64,000 bases of DNA, taken from NCBI RefSeq assembly GCF_022682495.2, contig NC_071397.1:4369082-4433081 (forward strand), written 5' to 3'. The position numbers and the translations under genes are program-made. Positions 23,330 through 35,354 of the stretch are shown piece by piece (the stretch's first letter is position 1; each line of letters opens with the position of its first letter). The notes beneath the pieces are model-generated. The model saw only the letters and a list, made by a program, of their open reading frames with translations, did not search any database and had not been told where the DNA came from. This DNA comes from Desmodus rotundus (lineage: Eukaryota > Chordata > Mammalia > Chiroptera > Phyllostomidae).

Positions 23330-24240
23330 TTTACTTAATGTATTTATTTCCCTTAGTTCTGCAATACGACATTCTCCTGCTTTTCTTCCTACCTTCTGAA
23401 TTCTCTTTGCTGATTCTTCTTACTCTTTTGGGCCTTTAAATGTTGGAATTTTTGCCAATTTGGTTCTTCATGCTCTTCTCTCTTCCTGAGCTATGTCAAT
23501 GCCTCACAGGACTCTGGAGACAAACTGTATTCCCATGAGCCCCAGACTGATGTTTTCAGCACATACCCTCCTCTGAGCTCCAGACTCATGAATCCTATTG
23601 CCTGCCTGTCCTGTAATCTCTCCTTGAATCAACTGAGATGAAGCATCTGCCACCTAGAGGAATGAGAGCTGAAAATCGAAAAAAGGTACTGTTGTCCCAA
23701 AACATCTACTTCACTCTTTCATTTGTACCATTCCTTCAGATAAAGTAATTTTGTAGAAACAATGGAGGGAAGGAAGGAAGGAAGGAAGGAAAGAAGGAAG
23801 GAAGGAAGGAAGGAAGGAAGGAAGGAACTGAAATAAAACGTTTTTCTCGTGCATCTGGAATTAGTACCCACTCTAGTATCCATTTCAAATCTTTCCGCCT
23901 TCTTCAGTGCTTTGATCTGCTAACCCTTCCCACCCACCAACCCAACCCACCACCTCAAAGAGCAGATCTCACAGTTCCCACTTCATGGAGACTATTAGGC
24001 AGATCTCTAACCTCCTGCAGCCAAATCTAGACATTTCCATTCTCAGCTTTTCTCTCCTATCTAGGCCAGTATTTCATGAATGAATTGTCTGTTTGCCATC
24101 TTCACAGTACATCTCAGCCTTCTGCAATTGAGCTCTCTTCCCACAGTCTGCTGAAGCTACTCTTGACAAAATCAACACTAATGTCTCCCAGATCCTTTAA
24201 TCCAATGGTCTTCACATTGCTGGAGCTCTCTGAAGTAGGT
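23330..24240 (+). mobile_element. Possible L2/CR1-type LINE remnant
   Basis: Plus-strand text such as tgagctccagactcatgaat, tattgcctgcctgtcc and caacactaatgtctcccaga is reminiscent of an old mammalian LINE reverse-transcriptase region. Heavily decayed and interrupted by a GGAA repeat. Recognition is from memory only. Confidence 0.35.
23764..23826 (+). repeat. (GGAA)n microsatellite
   Basis: About 15 units of GGAA with one GAAA interruption. Unlike the copy at 22277, no SINE borders it. Confidence 0.95.
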
Positions 24241-26289
24241 ATTTGCTGCTATTAACCAGGCCCTCCTCGTTTCCTTGCTGTTTCCCCCCGACAATATTTC
24301 ACAAACGGTTCTGGGTGGTTGGTGGGGAATCGCCAGCCCAGGGACCATATTTTCTTTCTACCCTCATGAACAACTAGTTATTTCTAGCTTGCCCTTCAGG
24401 TCTGGACTGAGGGCACTCTTCCCTGTCCCCTCAGGCCAGTCCACAAGGCTTCCTGTGCTTTGTCTCAGGAGCAGTTATCACAGACTGCAATTAGTTGTGT
24501 TAGGGTCATTCTATACCCCTAGGCTTTCTCCCGAGCTGTATCTAATTTCCAGGGACTTTTGTGGTGCCAAAACACAGGGGAGGGTGGCCCTCTGCTCCTG
24601 AGTATCACCTGTCATGCTGGCCTGGCTGAAACAGACTGAGAGCTCAGAGCCTCCTGAGTAATCGTACAAAGGGATCTGAAGCCTCCCCTCCATTCTCCTC
24701 ACATGTTGATTTTTTACTCACATATTTCCACACTTGGTCCACAGTGATTACTGGAAATGATTAAGGCAGCAGTCCCTGAGGGTGGCCTGGTAACAGCCAC
24801 ACAGACTCTTTGTATGAAGTTTCACCGAACAACCACCAAAAGCACCAAAACAGTTACATCAGGGCATTCCTCTCACCCTGGTTCCTAACTCCCAGCCCAG
24901 AACCTGGCCCAGGTCTGGGGCGCTGCACAGGGCCTGGGGTACACTGGATTCTGCCTCTCTCGTCTCCTTCTCCCCAGTCCAGGGATGCTGAGCCCATCTG
25001 GAGGTGGAGTCGACTCTTGCTGGCCTTGCGTGCTGTCTGCACCTGACTCCTGTTTCCCACAGGGTCTTCCCTCCCGCTGGGTTTATCCTTCCCCGAGTTA
25101 AGATAATAAAGATTTAGGACACGAAATGAGGAAAAGGCCATGGCGAAAAGAAAATCCTGGAGCACAAGCCATCAGCGGTTACTCTGAAGTAGTCTCGTGA
25201 CAGTATTGTGGATAGAGAATCTAGGAACTGCGGAATCAGAGGTAATAGATGAACCCAGAACCTCCTGACATCCGTAGGGGATAGGTATAGCAGAAGGAAA
25301 ACAATCACTTTTCCAGAGAGTAAGAAAAGAAGGGCTGTTTCATCTTTGGCATTACACAGAGGAAGTTCTTGGGGGAAATGTGAAGATTTGGGGATTGTTG
25401 AATAGCAAAAGGTATGAGTCATTTGTCAACATTAAGAAAAATAAAATGTGCACTTGTGCCTAAATGTAGCTAGCAAGAAAGTTAATAATCACCCACATAT
25501 CTCCTCTTAATTACCTAATTAATCCAATTACTTCCTACCATATTTTGACCTTTCTCTTCCCACAGATCCTGATTCATTTTTTGTTATCTAAATGAAACAC
25601 CACCACCACCCCAAACAAAAAGCCCACAGATAACCAAGAAAAGACACGTTTGAAAAAGTTGCCATTACATTTTCAAGGCACTCTGCGTTAACATGCCTCC
25701 TCGTTTTAGAAGATCAGATCCCGAGAGGAGAATGTTAGGTACGAAGTGGAAGGCAGTGACCTCGTGCTTTTCTGCAAACAGTGCTGGCTCTTCAGGGGCT
25801 GGAAGCCCGTTCCAGAGGCCTCTGGCATTTTGATAATCACTCAGGACACTACAGAATGACAAGCACACATTGTCTGCCTGCAGGTGACTGGAATTTGACA
25901 CTACAGGAGGGAGTCTCCCCAGCTGCCTTCTCTCTCAACACCAAAGTGCACCTTGAAATCCACCTTCCCCTGGCTGGTTGAGAAAGACTTAAAATGGTTA
26001 AATATCTTCTTGCTGACATCCACACAGTGGCAATCAGTAAGCGCCTTTGGGGGCCCCGTAGACAACTGTCTCCCATGATACTCTCTCCATCTACCCTTGT
26101 TTTTTGAGGCCCTTCTTTCCTATTGTTGCTTAGACTTCTCCTTGGAGAGATTGCTTTGGAGAAACCCAAATAATTGGACTCCAGGGAGAGCTGAACTGCC
26201 AAGTTGAGGCTTAAATGAAACGACAAAATAATTTTTCTCCATATCATGTTTTTATTTCAAAACCTTGCTTAAAAGCTGGTTTCTAATTG
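24241..26289. other. Intergenic DNA, nothing recognised
   Basis: Several short open frames occur on both strands (for example minus 25849-26247, 132 codons). None has a recognisable domain, splice context or codon bias that I can see. Confidence 0.45.
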
Positions 26290-26470
26290 AAGTGTTCTCA
26301 TTTAAATCATCATTATTATTAACAATCACTTATTGGGTACCTACTCAATGAACATTGCACCAGGCCCTTCAACTAGGTTCTTTCAATTGATCCTCTGGCA
26401 TCCCGGAGAAACAGGAATCGAGTGTCAGAAATAAAGTGCCAATGAAGGGCAGACAGAGGCTACTTCAGTA
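26290..26470 (-). repeat. MIR-like fragment
   Basis: Antisense MIR-like text: cttattgggtacctactcaa, gcaccaggcccttcaactag. Confidence 0.4.
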
Positions 26471-26572
26471 GGAAGCTAATGAAGCCCGGGCCATAGGCCT
26501 TCTCGGCTATGGGCCCCTTTCAAGGTCCTGTACCTGACTCTGTGTCCATAGGCTTTATTCCTCTCCCTAGAG

Positions 26573-26786
26573 CAGGGGTGTCACACTCATTTTCACCGGG
26601 GGCCACATCAGCCTCGCAGCTGCCTTTGAAGGGCCGAATGTAACTTTAGGACTGTGTACATGTAACTACTTCTTAACTAGGGGCAAGGAGCTCGGTGCCG
26701 CCACCAGGTAAAAACAAGGAGCCGGGCCGGATAAAACAAGGTGGAGGGCCAGATTTGACCCACGGGCCTTGTGTTTGCCACCTGTG
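26573..26786 (+). mobile_element. Non-autonomous hAT transposon (copy 2)
   Basis: A 214-bp element with the same ends and body as the copy at 5074, but shorter in the middle. It is flanked by a perfect 8-bp duplication, ccctagag, at 26565-26572 and 26787-26794, which fixes its boundaries and supports hAT-type transposition. Confidence 0.9.
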
Positions 26787-27094
26787 CCCTAGAGGGAGCT
26801 TTCCCCACAAAACCTGGATCTGTCCCTGGTGTGGAGCCAGTGTTTGAACTCAGAATCATCTGACTTTGAAATCTGTGCTCTTCACGCAGAACTGTCGTTC
26901 ATCATGGAATTCAGGAGTCAGGAAATACAACTTCTCCTCCCTAAGTCTGCTGCAATCCAGGTGGAGCACTCCAGTAACCTTAACAGAGCGCTCTGTTGAA
27001 CTACTCTTTGAATCGCCCCTCTGGGGACTCAGACACAGATGTCAGCAGGCGCCCCTGTAGCACCACGTGGCTAGGCAGATGAGACCGGCCCTGT

Positions 27095-27245
27095 GAGAGC
27101 ATGGTCAAAGGCCAGGCTTTGGATCTGCTCCTTGAGTTGGAGTCCTGGTCTTCCCACTTCATCCCTAGCTGTGTGTGCTTAGGCAAGTTATTTACTTCTC
27201 TGTGCCAGAATTTCCTCTTCTGAAAAATTAATATAACAATAGTTC
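27095..27245 (+). repeat. MIR-type SINE fragment
   Basis: Sense MIR core: gagttggagtcctggtcttc, then gtgtgcttaggcaagttatt, tacttctctgtgcc. Confidence 0.7.
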
Positions 27246-27394
27246 TGGCCTTGGCCATGTAGCTCAGTTAGTTAGAGCATTGTCCCAATATGCCAAGGTT
27301 GCAGGTTCAGCCCCTGGTTGGGCACATGCAAAAATCGACCAATGAATGCATAATAAGTGGAACAACAAACTGAACTCTCCCCACTCCCCCACCC
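27246..27394 (+). mobile_element. VES-related SINE ('aatgaatgcataataagtgg' variant), tail lost
   Basis: Head ggccttggccatgtagctca, gcaggttcagcccctgg, then accaatgaatgcataataag. It joins an opposite-strand SINE piece at 27395. Confidence 0.75.
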
Positions 27395-27518
27395 CGTGGG
27401 TTGAATCCACAACCTCGGTATGTGCCCTGACTGGGAAACTGGGAATCAAACCCACAACCTTTTAGTGCATTTGGTGTAATGTATGATGCTCCAACCAACC
27501 GAGCCACCTCCCAGGGCT
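27395..27518 (-). mobile_element. Partial VES-type SINE, minus orientation
   Basis: Only the tRNA-like half remains (ggttgaatccacaacctcgg to gagccacctcccagggct), with a duplicated aactggga segment. Confidence 0.75.
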
Positions 27519-27573
27519 CTTCATATTATTTTATAATATTTTTTTCGTCAACATTGTCTTCTTTTTCATTCTT

Positions 27574-27790
27574 TTAAAAAAATTTTATGTATTGATTTGA
27601 GAGGGGAAGGGGTAGGGGGAGAAAGAGACAGAGACAGAGGGAGAGAGAGACAGAAACACCGATTTTTTGCCCTGCTCAGTTATGCACTCATTGGCTGACT
27701 CCCATGTGTGCCCTTCCCAGCGATCGAAAAGTGACCTTGGCACATTCAGACGAGGTTATGTTATGCCAACAAAGCCACCTGGCCAGGGCT
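27574..27790 (-). mobile_element. VES-type SINE, minus orientation
   Basis: GA-rich body and end gccacctggccagggct. The flanks share an imperfect repeat, ttctttttcattctt / gttccttttcattctt. Confidence 0.85.
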
Positions 27791-28079
27791 GTTCCTTTTC
27801 ATTCTTGTAAGCTTTCATTTTGTCTAATATCCGGACCATTGTCAAATTTCCCCCAAATTGTCTTTTATAGCAGATGTGTTGGACCCAGAGGTGGCACAGG
27901 ACTGCTCACCGAGCTGCCTGTTGCGGCCCTGTCTTCTAACCCCGTTGTCGCGGCACTAACTTTCAGAAAGGCCAGCTGTCCTGTAGAACATTCCAGGTTT
28001 TTATTTTACTTTTACTTCCTGTGCCAGTGTGTTTCTTGCACCCGGGATTGACTGTAAATTAAAAATTATATCTAGCCAA

Positions 28080-28330
28080 CAGTGTTATACCTCTCTGACC
28101 ATTCTTCCTAGTCAACATGACTCTCTTTCACTTTTAAGGACCGGGCCCACCCATATAATCCAGGATAACCTCTTTATTTTAAAGTCACCCGATCAGTAAC
28201 CTCAATTCCATCTGCTACCTGAATTCTGTTTTGCCATGTAACATATGTAGGTAGCTTCATAGGTTCCAGGGAGCAGGATGTGGATATTTTTAAGAGACCA
28301 TTATTCTGCCTACCACAACTTGTTCTGTGA
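28080..28330 (-). repeat. Ancient interspersed repeat fragment, class unassigned
   Basis: Text such as ataatccaggataacctctt and accattattctgcctaccac is a familiar old mammalian repeat end. Confidence 0.4.
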
Positions 28331-28769
28331 TCTTCAAAGATTTGTGCCCATCCCATACACCAAATATATTCACCTGTTCTGAGATCCCCCAAAGGCTCAG
28401 CCATTAGAGTATTAACAAAGTCCAAAATCTCATCTACTTCTCCTCAATGAAGTCATCTAAATTAGATATGGGTAGGACTCTGGATACAATCCATCCTGGA
28501 GCAAAATTCATCTCTATCTGTGGATCTGTGAAACCAGAAAATAAGTTTTCTGTTCCCAAAAGGCAATGGTGGGTCTAGCATAGGTTTAACAGTTATAGAC
28601 ATTCCCATTCAAAACAGAAAAAGGTAAAAGATGTAAAGGAATCACTGATTCCCCTCAAAATTTTGCAATCCAGCCAGGTAATCTCCATCAGGTCCCAAGG
28701 CCTAGAAATAATCCACTGTGGTTCTCAGCTCTGTTCTCTGGATTCAAGACTCCGTCCTCCCAGTCACCC

Positions 28770-29010
28770 TTGTTTTTTCATGAAAGGTGCATGTGTTTCA
28801 CTTCTTAAGGAATTGCCAAGCTGTTTTCCTGAGTGGCTGTACATTTCACACGCCCACCAGCACCGAATGAGGTTCCAGCTCCTCCCTATCTCCACCAACG
28901 TTTAGTGTGGGCAGGTTCTTAAACTTTAGCCATTCTAATAGGTGGATTATGAAATGATTTTAGCACCAGTTCACAATCCTTGCTTGAACCGATTTCATTA
29001 GAGCTTGCAA
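28770..29010 (-). mobile_element. Old L1 fragment, minus orientation
   Basis: Antisense L1 text: ggaattgccaagctgttttc, cacacgcccaccagcacc, ttagccattctaataggtgg. Confidence 0.65.
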
Positions 29011-29145
29011 AATGCTTTTATATTTCTAACATTATTTTTACATGGACTAGCTGACATTCTTCAGTAAAATAGAACTTCCTCTTATTCTCATCAACTGAGA
29101 TTATGTAGTTACCTTAAATGCGGTTCCCACTAAAAAGGAGATTAG

Positions 29146-29262
29146 AGAGCCCTGGCAGGATGCTCAGGTGGTTGGAACGTTGTCCCATACACCAAAAGGT
29201 TGCAGGTTTGATCCCCAGTCGGAGTGTGTGTGGGAGGCAACCAATAGATGTTTCTCACTTCC

Positions 29263-29299
<37 letters not shown>

Positions 29300-29327
29300 A
29301 TAAACATATCCTCGGGTGAGGATTTTA
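29146..29327 (+). mobile_element. VES-related SINE with CT-repeat tail
   Basis: Flanked by the 14-bp repeat aaaaaggagattag at 29132-29145 and 29328-29341. The tail has (tc)n followed by aaataaacatatcctcgggt-like sequence, the complement of the 'cctcacctgagg' variant. Confidence 0.92.
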
Positions 29328-29440
29328 AAAAAGGAGATTAGGTGTTTAATTTTTTCAGCTCTTGTCTACTGGAGTTAGTCCCCAAGGCATTCCAAGGAGA
29401 TCCCAATGCTCTTGAGAATGTAATCCGCATACACCTTTTT

Positions 29441-29646
29441 CAAAAAAGATTTTTTTTATTTCTTTTTAAAGAGGGGAAGGGAGGGGGAATCAGAGGGAGA
29501 GAAACATCAAAGTGTGGTTGCCTCTCCCATGCCTCCTACTGGGGACCTGGTCGGCAACCCAGGCATGTGCTCTGACTGGGAATCGAACCAGCAACCCTTT
29601 GTTTCGCAAGTCAGCTCTGAATCCACAGCCACACCAGCCAGGGCGT
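29441..29646 (-). mobile_element. VES-type SINE, minus orientation
   Basis: Flanked by the 13-bp repeat catacaccttttt at 29428-29440 and 29647-29659. Confidence 0.94.
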
Positions 29647-29659
29647 CATACACCTTTTT

Positions 29660-30719
29660 GATTCAGATAGGTCACTCTTGTTTTCCCATTTTGCAACACG
29701 AAAGATATGACTGTGAGACCTGAAACTGCTTAGGGAAGTTGTTCAGGGTCTCAATCTCAGCCAACAATCAAGAAACCTGGTAGGAGTTTGCTTCTAAAAC
29801 AAATGGATTCAGTAGTCAATGTACACTGAAGACTTGTCACAATATGTCCTGGGACCTGCTTCCTAGAAATATGGTCAGAGTCTACTGAGAAACATTTCAT
29901 CTCCCCGCCATTAATGCCCTCATTTGCATCAAGGTCGTGCATTCGCGGTGTCTGCAGGCAGCTGTGGGCCTGGCCCAGCACCTGCTGGTACGGGGCGGAA
30001 GCTGAACACGTGGCCCAACAGTCCTGGAACACAACACATTCCTTTGCCATGAAAGCCCCCTTCACTGACTTCCTTCTGAGCATACTGCTTTTCCTTCAGA
30101 AATTAGAATTAACTAGGGGTGACCTCCTGGGCTCCTTTCCAAACAAGGATGGGGAAAGTAGCAAGTGGCAGAAAAGCCGTGAATCTGAAAGTGAGTTTAG
30201 ATGGTGCAGTCAGTCAGGGACATGGAAGCTAAGAGGTAGACAGGGCTGGCGGTCAGCTGGAAGGCTTTAGAACAGAGGTAGCAGTTGTTAAATATTCAAA
30301 TACTTCTGTGCTCATTGGTAAATAGCGGCTGCTCTGAGAAACCCCACCCCCACGTGTCTTCCAACCCCACAGCCCCCAGTCTCTTCCCTTGCCACCCTCC
30401 CAGACTGTTGTGATTAGCTAGAATCCAGGCTGAAGATGCAAAATACTTTGAATAACTATTCTGGATGTGGACACAAACTGGATTACCATTTTAAATGGCC
30501 GTTGAGGTAGGATAGTAAGAAGTTAGGAAAATTCCTGGGCAAGTGGAATAGGGAATAAGAAAATTAAACAGTTTGAGCAACTTACAGCCAGCCGGTGAAT
30601 TGCAAAAACTTACTGCATTTCCCCTAACCAAGGACACTCAAGAGTAAATGGTTTACACCTCTCCTTCCTAACCAAAGAACCATAGCCTAAATCTCCCTGG
30701 TCTGGAAGATAGAGAACAG
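29660..30719. other. Intergenic DNA, nothing recognised
   Basis: Overlapping short open frames on both strands near 29757-30270, with no recognisable product. Confidence 0.45.
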
Positions 30720-32405
30720 AGATCCAGTTAACTGTCATTTGTGCCAGCTAAACCCAAGGACAGATGAAGTCAGGGGACCGAACAACAAAAACCCCATTAA
30801 AACCCAGACAGACCCAAGATACAAGTAAAACAGTATAACAGACCAAAGAATATTCCCAAAACTCCTCATGCACTCATTTTGAGGCATATTAAAAATGCAC
30901 CTGGAAAGTTAATGAATACTCTGCTGAAACACTCCCCTAAGATTCTCACCCACAGAAAAAAAGATAAAAAGATCTAAGAACAAAGACGCAGATAGCTCAA
31001 CACCTATCTCCACGCCCCTTCTCAGGCATGAACTTCTTTTAAAGTATATTTTATTGATTATGCTATTACAATTGTCCCAATTTTTCCCCCTTTGCTCCCC
31101 TCTTCCCAGTACCACCCTTCCCTCCAGCAATCCTCTGCATCTGATAGGTTGGCTACCTCTGTTTCGTTTAGTACTTTTTTCGGGGATTTTGTTCTGTTCT
31201 TTCATTTGGGCCACATTTCTTTGTCTCCTCAATTTGGCAGCCTCCCCATGTTTGTTTCTGTGTATTAGGTAGAGCTGCATTGACTCCCTGTCTTAGTGCA
31301 CCTGTTAAGTTGTAAGGGGCAGAGCTTTAGGTGTTCCCCATGGTGGGGCAATGCGTTTCATCACTTTGTGGCTCCGAATGTGGGAGAGGGGTCCGAGAGG
31401 GGACAATGCTGCTGTCTGGCTTCTGAAGGCTCGCTGGGCACTTGCCCCATTTCCAGTCATTTCATCCCCCTTCTCATATGACTGGTGTCCCTCTAGCTGC
31501 TGCCCTGGTGGTGGTTCCCAGAGTGGGTGGGTTTGCATACATTCTAGGACCATGCAGGCCCTTTAAAGGGACCCTTCTGAGAGACCAGCAGATTCTTCCA
31601 CTGCCCCAACCCCCACTGGTTTTTATAGTCAGAAATTATGAGGCTTTATTTTCCCAGCACTGGAACCCTGGGCTGTGCAGTCTGGCCTGGGGCTGGGCTC
31701 ACTTGCTCCTAAGGTGTCCCTCCCGATTTTTATCCACCACACGTGTGTGTGGGACCAGCCATTCTGCCAGCCGCGGCCACCTCCTCGCCACCACCACACC
31801 ACTTCCTCCCTGCCCCGGCTCCCTGTCTCCCCTCCTCCTACCCATCTGAATGAATATGGCTGCTTTAAATCCTTGGTTGTAGGACTTCCATACAGTTCGA
31901 TTTGCTGGCAGCTCCGGGTATTTTTTGTTTTGAGGTTAGTTGTGAACCTTCTTATGGTTGTACAAGGAGGTGAAGCGCATCTACCTATACCTCCATCTTG
32001 ACTGGAAGCCTGAACTTTTTATTTCTTCTTAAATTGTAAGGGTCTCGAGGAGACTTGTAGCCAGGGGAGCAGTGGGCACCGGCAGCTCTACCCGGGCTTA
32101 GCCCCGATCCTGTCTCCAGGGCCCCCTCTTCTCTTACTTCCAGGTAAGCTAACAGCAGCCCCGCCTTGCCTCACTCCTTTCCTGTAACTTTTCTAGAGAG
32201 CCAAAGCAGCCCCACCTAGGCTCTCTCCTGTTACTTCTTTCACCCTAAGTCTTCCCTTAGTTTCTCTGTCCCTAGCCTTAATAAACAGATTCTCAAAATC
32301 ACCTGGGCTCACGGTGTGAAATCTCGCCTACACAAAGTCAAGAGCCCACGCACTACTGGCCGGCCTGAGGCAGACCCGCTCTAGGCCAGTGCCTGTCCAG
32401 TAACA
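30720..32405 (+). mobile_element. Possible ERV long terminal repeat, interrupted by a HAL1-like LINE
   Basis: The right part (32010-32405) has LTR-like organisation: a C-rich U3-like block, AATAAA at 32280-32285 and a U5-like stretch ending near ccagtaaca. Sequence left of the LINE (about 30720-31030) has a similar A/C-rich U3 character. No viral coding region is seen, so if real it is a solo LTR. Ends and flanking duplications are not established. Confidence 0.35.
31033..32009 (-). mobile_element. ORF1-only LINE (HAL1-like), ORF1 mostly deleted
   Basis: The 3' end is at the left (tatattttattgattatgct). The first codons of ORF1 (MKEQNKIPEK) are around 31210-31170, and the full-length-looking 5' UTR runs to 32009 (tacctatacctccatcttga). 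Both termini are present but nearly all of ORF1 is gone. A short repeat tgaactt lies at both sides (31029-31035; 32011-32017). Confidence 0.65.
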
Positions 32406-33104
32406 GTGTGACCTGGCACCTGTATAGTAACCGAGCATGAACATCATATTGTCAACCACGGTTGAGACAGCCTAGACTGGGCTGTCTCTGCCTATGATTG
32501 GGTCACGTGCTTGTGGGCACTGGTGTGTGATGTCATGTGTATTTCTTACTGTTGGGATCAGAAGTTTGAAAAACCCAGGCAAGGGCATTCCCGGCAAAAG
32601 GGACTCTATGCGGAGGTACACAGCTTGTTTCTGGAAAGGAAAAACTAGGAGATAAGCAGGGCCAGGTAAGAAGACCCTGAGGCTCATGGTAGTGGAGTGT
32701 GCCCTGGAGGCAGAGAGACTCAGATGAGGGAGGAGTCAGGGATGGAAAGATAGTGAACTGGAGTCTGAGGAACTCTGGTGGCATAGGAAAGAAGCATGTG
32801 CATTTGGGTGCATGGCTCAGGAGTAAAGGAATCGGCACTCCAGCAAAGATAAAGCAAAGAATTTAGGTCCCTCATGGACAGAGATACACAGGGAGCCAGG
32901 AAGAGACCAGGAGGGAAGTCGAGGGCTCCTGCATCAGCAAGCAGTAGAGGAATGAGTACTAGGAAGGTCACTGAGAAGCGGAGCCAGAGCTGGGAACTCC
33001 AAAACTGGAAGAGAGAGAACAGAAATCACAGAGGAAGGGACCCGCAGGCTGAGATGCAATGGGTCAAGTGATAAGGACGCAGACACCTGGGGGGCTCAGC
33101 AGCA
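32406..33104. other. Intergenic DNA, nothing recognised
   Basis: No supported gene or repeat. Three overlapping minus-strand open frames (32472-32971) appear to be chance. Confidence 0.45.
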
Positions 33105-33275
33105 GTGTGGACCTGTGGTGAGCATCCTGACTGCGGGGGGCTGCACTGGCTCTGGTCATTCTGAGCTCTGGGACCTTGGGCAAGTGACTTCACCTCTTGT
33201 GCCTCAGTTTTTTCATCAAATGGAGATCATAAGAACATCTGCCTCGGAGAGTTTCAGAATTAAAAGAGAGGACGG
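33105..33275 (+). repeat. MIR-type SINE
   Basis: A clear sense MIR: tgggaccttgggcaagtgac, ttcacctcttgtgcctcag, ttcatcaaatggagatcata. Confidence 0.8.
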
Positions 33276-33994
33276 GGTGGGGTGGGGAGAAGGAGGAAGA
33301 GAGACCTCTGAATCAGCTTTAAAAGGTTGTAAAGGCTACATCTGAGCACATGCTAAATTATGATAGCTATGGCATCAGCTGCCTAAATGTTTCTGGATTG
33401 ATGTGTAAACTGCAGACACTCAGGAGAGAAGGAAAGAAGGAAGGAGAGCTGAATAAAGCAAATCCATTGAAAAACGCAGGATTAAGCACACATTTAGCAT
33501 TTGACATCTTGACCCCCCACTCTGCCCTCTTCAGTTGCTTCTGATAGTTGCTTCTGAGGCCACGCTTGTTTCCCTGTGTTTGTGATTTCCTGAGCGTGAG
33601 CCTGAGTCACTGAAAAAAGATTTCTGAAGCCCTGGCTGCACAAGCAATCTTTATTCTGGCCCGGATCCTTTTCCAGACCTCTTTGTGGCTCTAGAACCAA
33701 ATAAGGTAACACACTGTGGAAGGCATTGAAGTTCAGGGCCACCAACGGGGGTGGGGGGGGAGAGGGGAGAGCTGAAATCAGAAAAGGAGGCTCAAGAACC
33801 GAGCGCCTCAGGGGATGGGGCACAGCGAGGGAGGACATCTGTTCACTTAACATGTTGTTCCTTCGGGTTCCGGAGGAATGTGGGAAGCTGAAAAAACAAA
33901 CACACACCCCAGAAATGGTAAACACAATCTTCCCAAACGGCCACATTTCTGAGCATTGCAGCTTCCCGTTCCTCCAGTTATCAGTAGGCTGCGG
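33276..33994. other. Intergenic DNA, nothing recognised
   Basis: Contains a G-rich stretch near 33745-33762. The open frame minus 33494-34051 has no recognisable domain. Confidence 0.45.
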
Positions 33995-34115
33995 AGTGGG
34001 GCTTGGGGACACAATCCCACCTCCATCCCTGACAAGTACGACCTTGGGCAAGTTCCTTAACCTCTCTGCATCCCAGTTTCCACTTGTTTCGAGTGCTGCA
34101 TTTCCACTCTATAAA
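33995..34115 (+). repeat. MIR-type SINE fragment
   Basis: Core accttgggcaagttccttaa followed by cctctctgcatcccagtttc. Confidence 0.7.
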
Positions 34116-35354
34116 TCAGGTACATTCCAGAGGAAACCACAGGGTGGAAATCGTGTGTGCTGGGCTGGTGGTGGTTGATGCGTGTGGAGGAACATATTTG
34201 GTGGGGGCAGCATGAGGGGAACAGAATGGCTCAGATGTTCTCCGCTGACGCACACACTTGAGGGGTCACTTACTAGCTCGAACTAGAAAGATACTAGATA
34301 ATTAACTGAGGATTATTGGAAACTGAGGACCAATTTAAAATGAAAGTTTTAAAGCCAAATTATATTTTAGGTATTTTGGCTCTTCAATAAAAGGATACTT
34401 TATTCATTTTCATTAAAATGTAATTATAGAAAATTAGACCACACAGAGAAACAAATAGCTAAAAATCCTCAACCATCTTATCACTAGAGGTAAATGCTAT
34501 CGATTTGATATATCTTTTTTTATTTTTCATTTAATATATATATGCACACACTATATTATATGCAACATATAATAAACACATATTTGAAAAACGGATCATG
34601 TCTGCATTGCACTGTTACCTGTGTGGGGTCTTGTAGGTGTTTTTTTTGGGGGGGGAAGAGTTAAGAATAGTAGTGAATCCTTTTAAAACCTGCAAAATGG
34701 CCACCAGCCGTGCCTATTTTCCTACGTACAGAATTCCTTTGCTGAGCCAGTGTTTCCCAAGCTTTCTGATTCGGTGACACTTTGAGAGGACCAAACCTTC
34801 CCAGGACACAACATGGTGAATGAGAGGAAATATAACCCCAATAGAACTATGAACTGTAACCAATATGAACAGTGTTCATTTGCTGCCCCTTAAACTGAGA
34901 AACAGAAGCAAACAACAGAAACTCATGAAGCAAACTGTAGGTTGTCTGGGGAGTGAGACTTTATCTGGGTATATTTCACTTTTGCCTGGACCTGGTGGGC
35001 TGGAAAGGGACCGGGTGCAGGGGCCAGTGGTCCCCATGGAGCCGAGTCTGGCTCCGCTCTAAGGCCAAGGCGGGGCTGGGAATGAGAGCTTTTATGCTCA
35101 TTTCTGATGAATAAATACCTACTGTCTTCTGTGCCAGGCAGGCCTCCCTCTGGAAGCAGGCGGAGATGTGTGGCTGGCAGGACAGGGGTTAGGGAAGAAG
35201 CTAGGAGTTAACCTGTCTCTTCTGAATACTGAATGTAAATGTCCAGTAATCTATAAAATACTCCACTATTAAGACATCGAGAGTATAATCATTCTTTTTC
35301 TCCTTCTCTTCCTGCTCATTTCTTGTGGCTTCTCTCTGCCCCCCCGCCCCACTT
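34116..35354. other. Intergenic DNA, nothing recognised
   Basis: A/T-rich with a (TA)-rich patch at 34530-34560. No gene seen. Confidence 0.45.

Noticed and set aside
33494..34051. 185-codon minus-strand open frame
   Set aside because: Opposite a 150-codon frame and over a MIR fragment. Composition is Pro/Ser-rich with no known motif.
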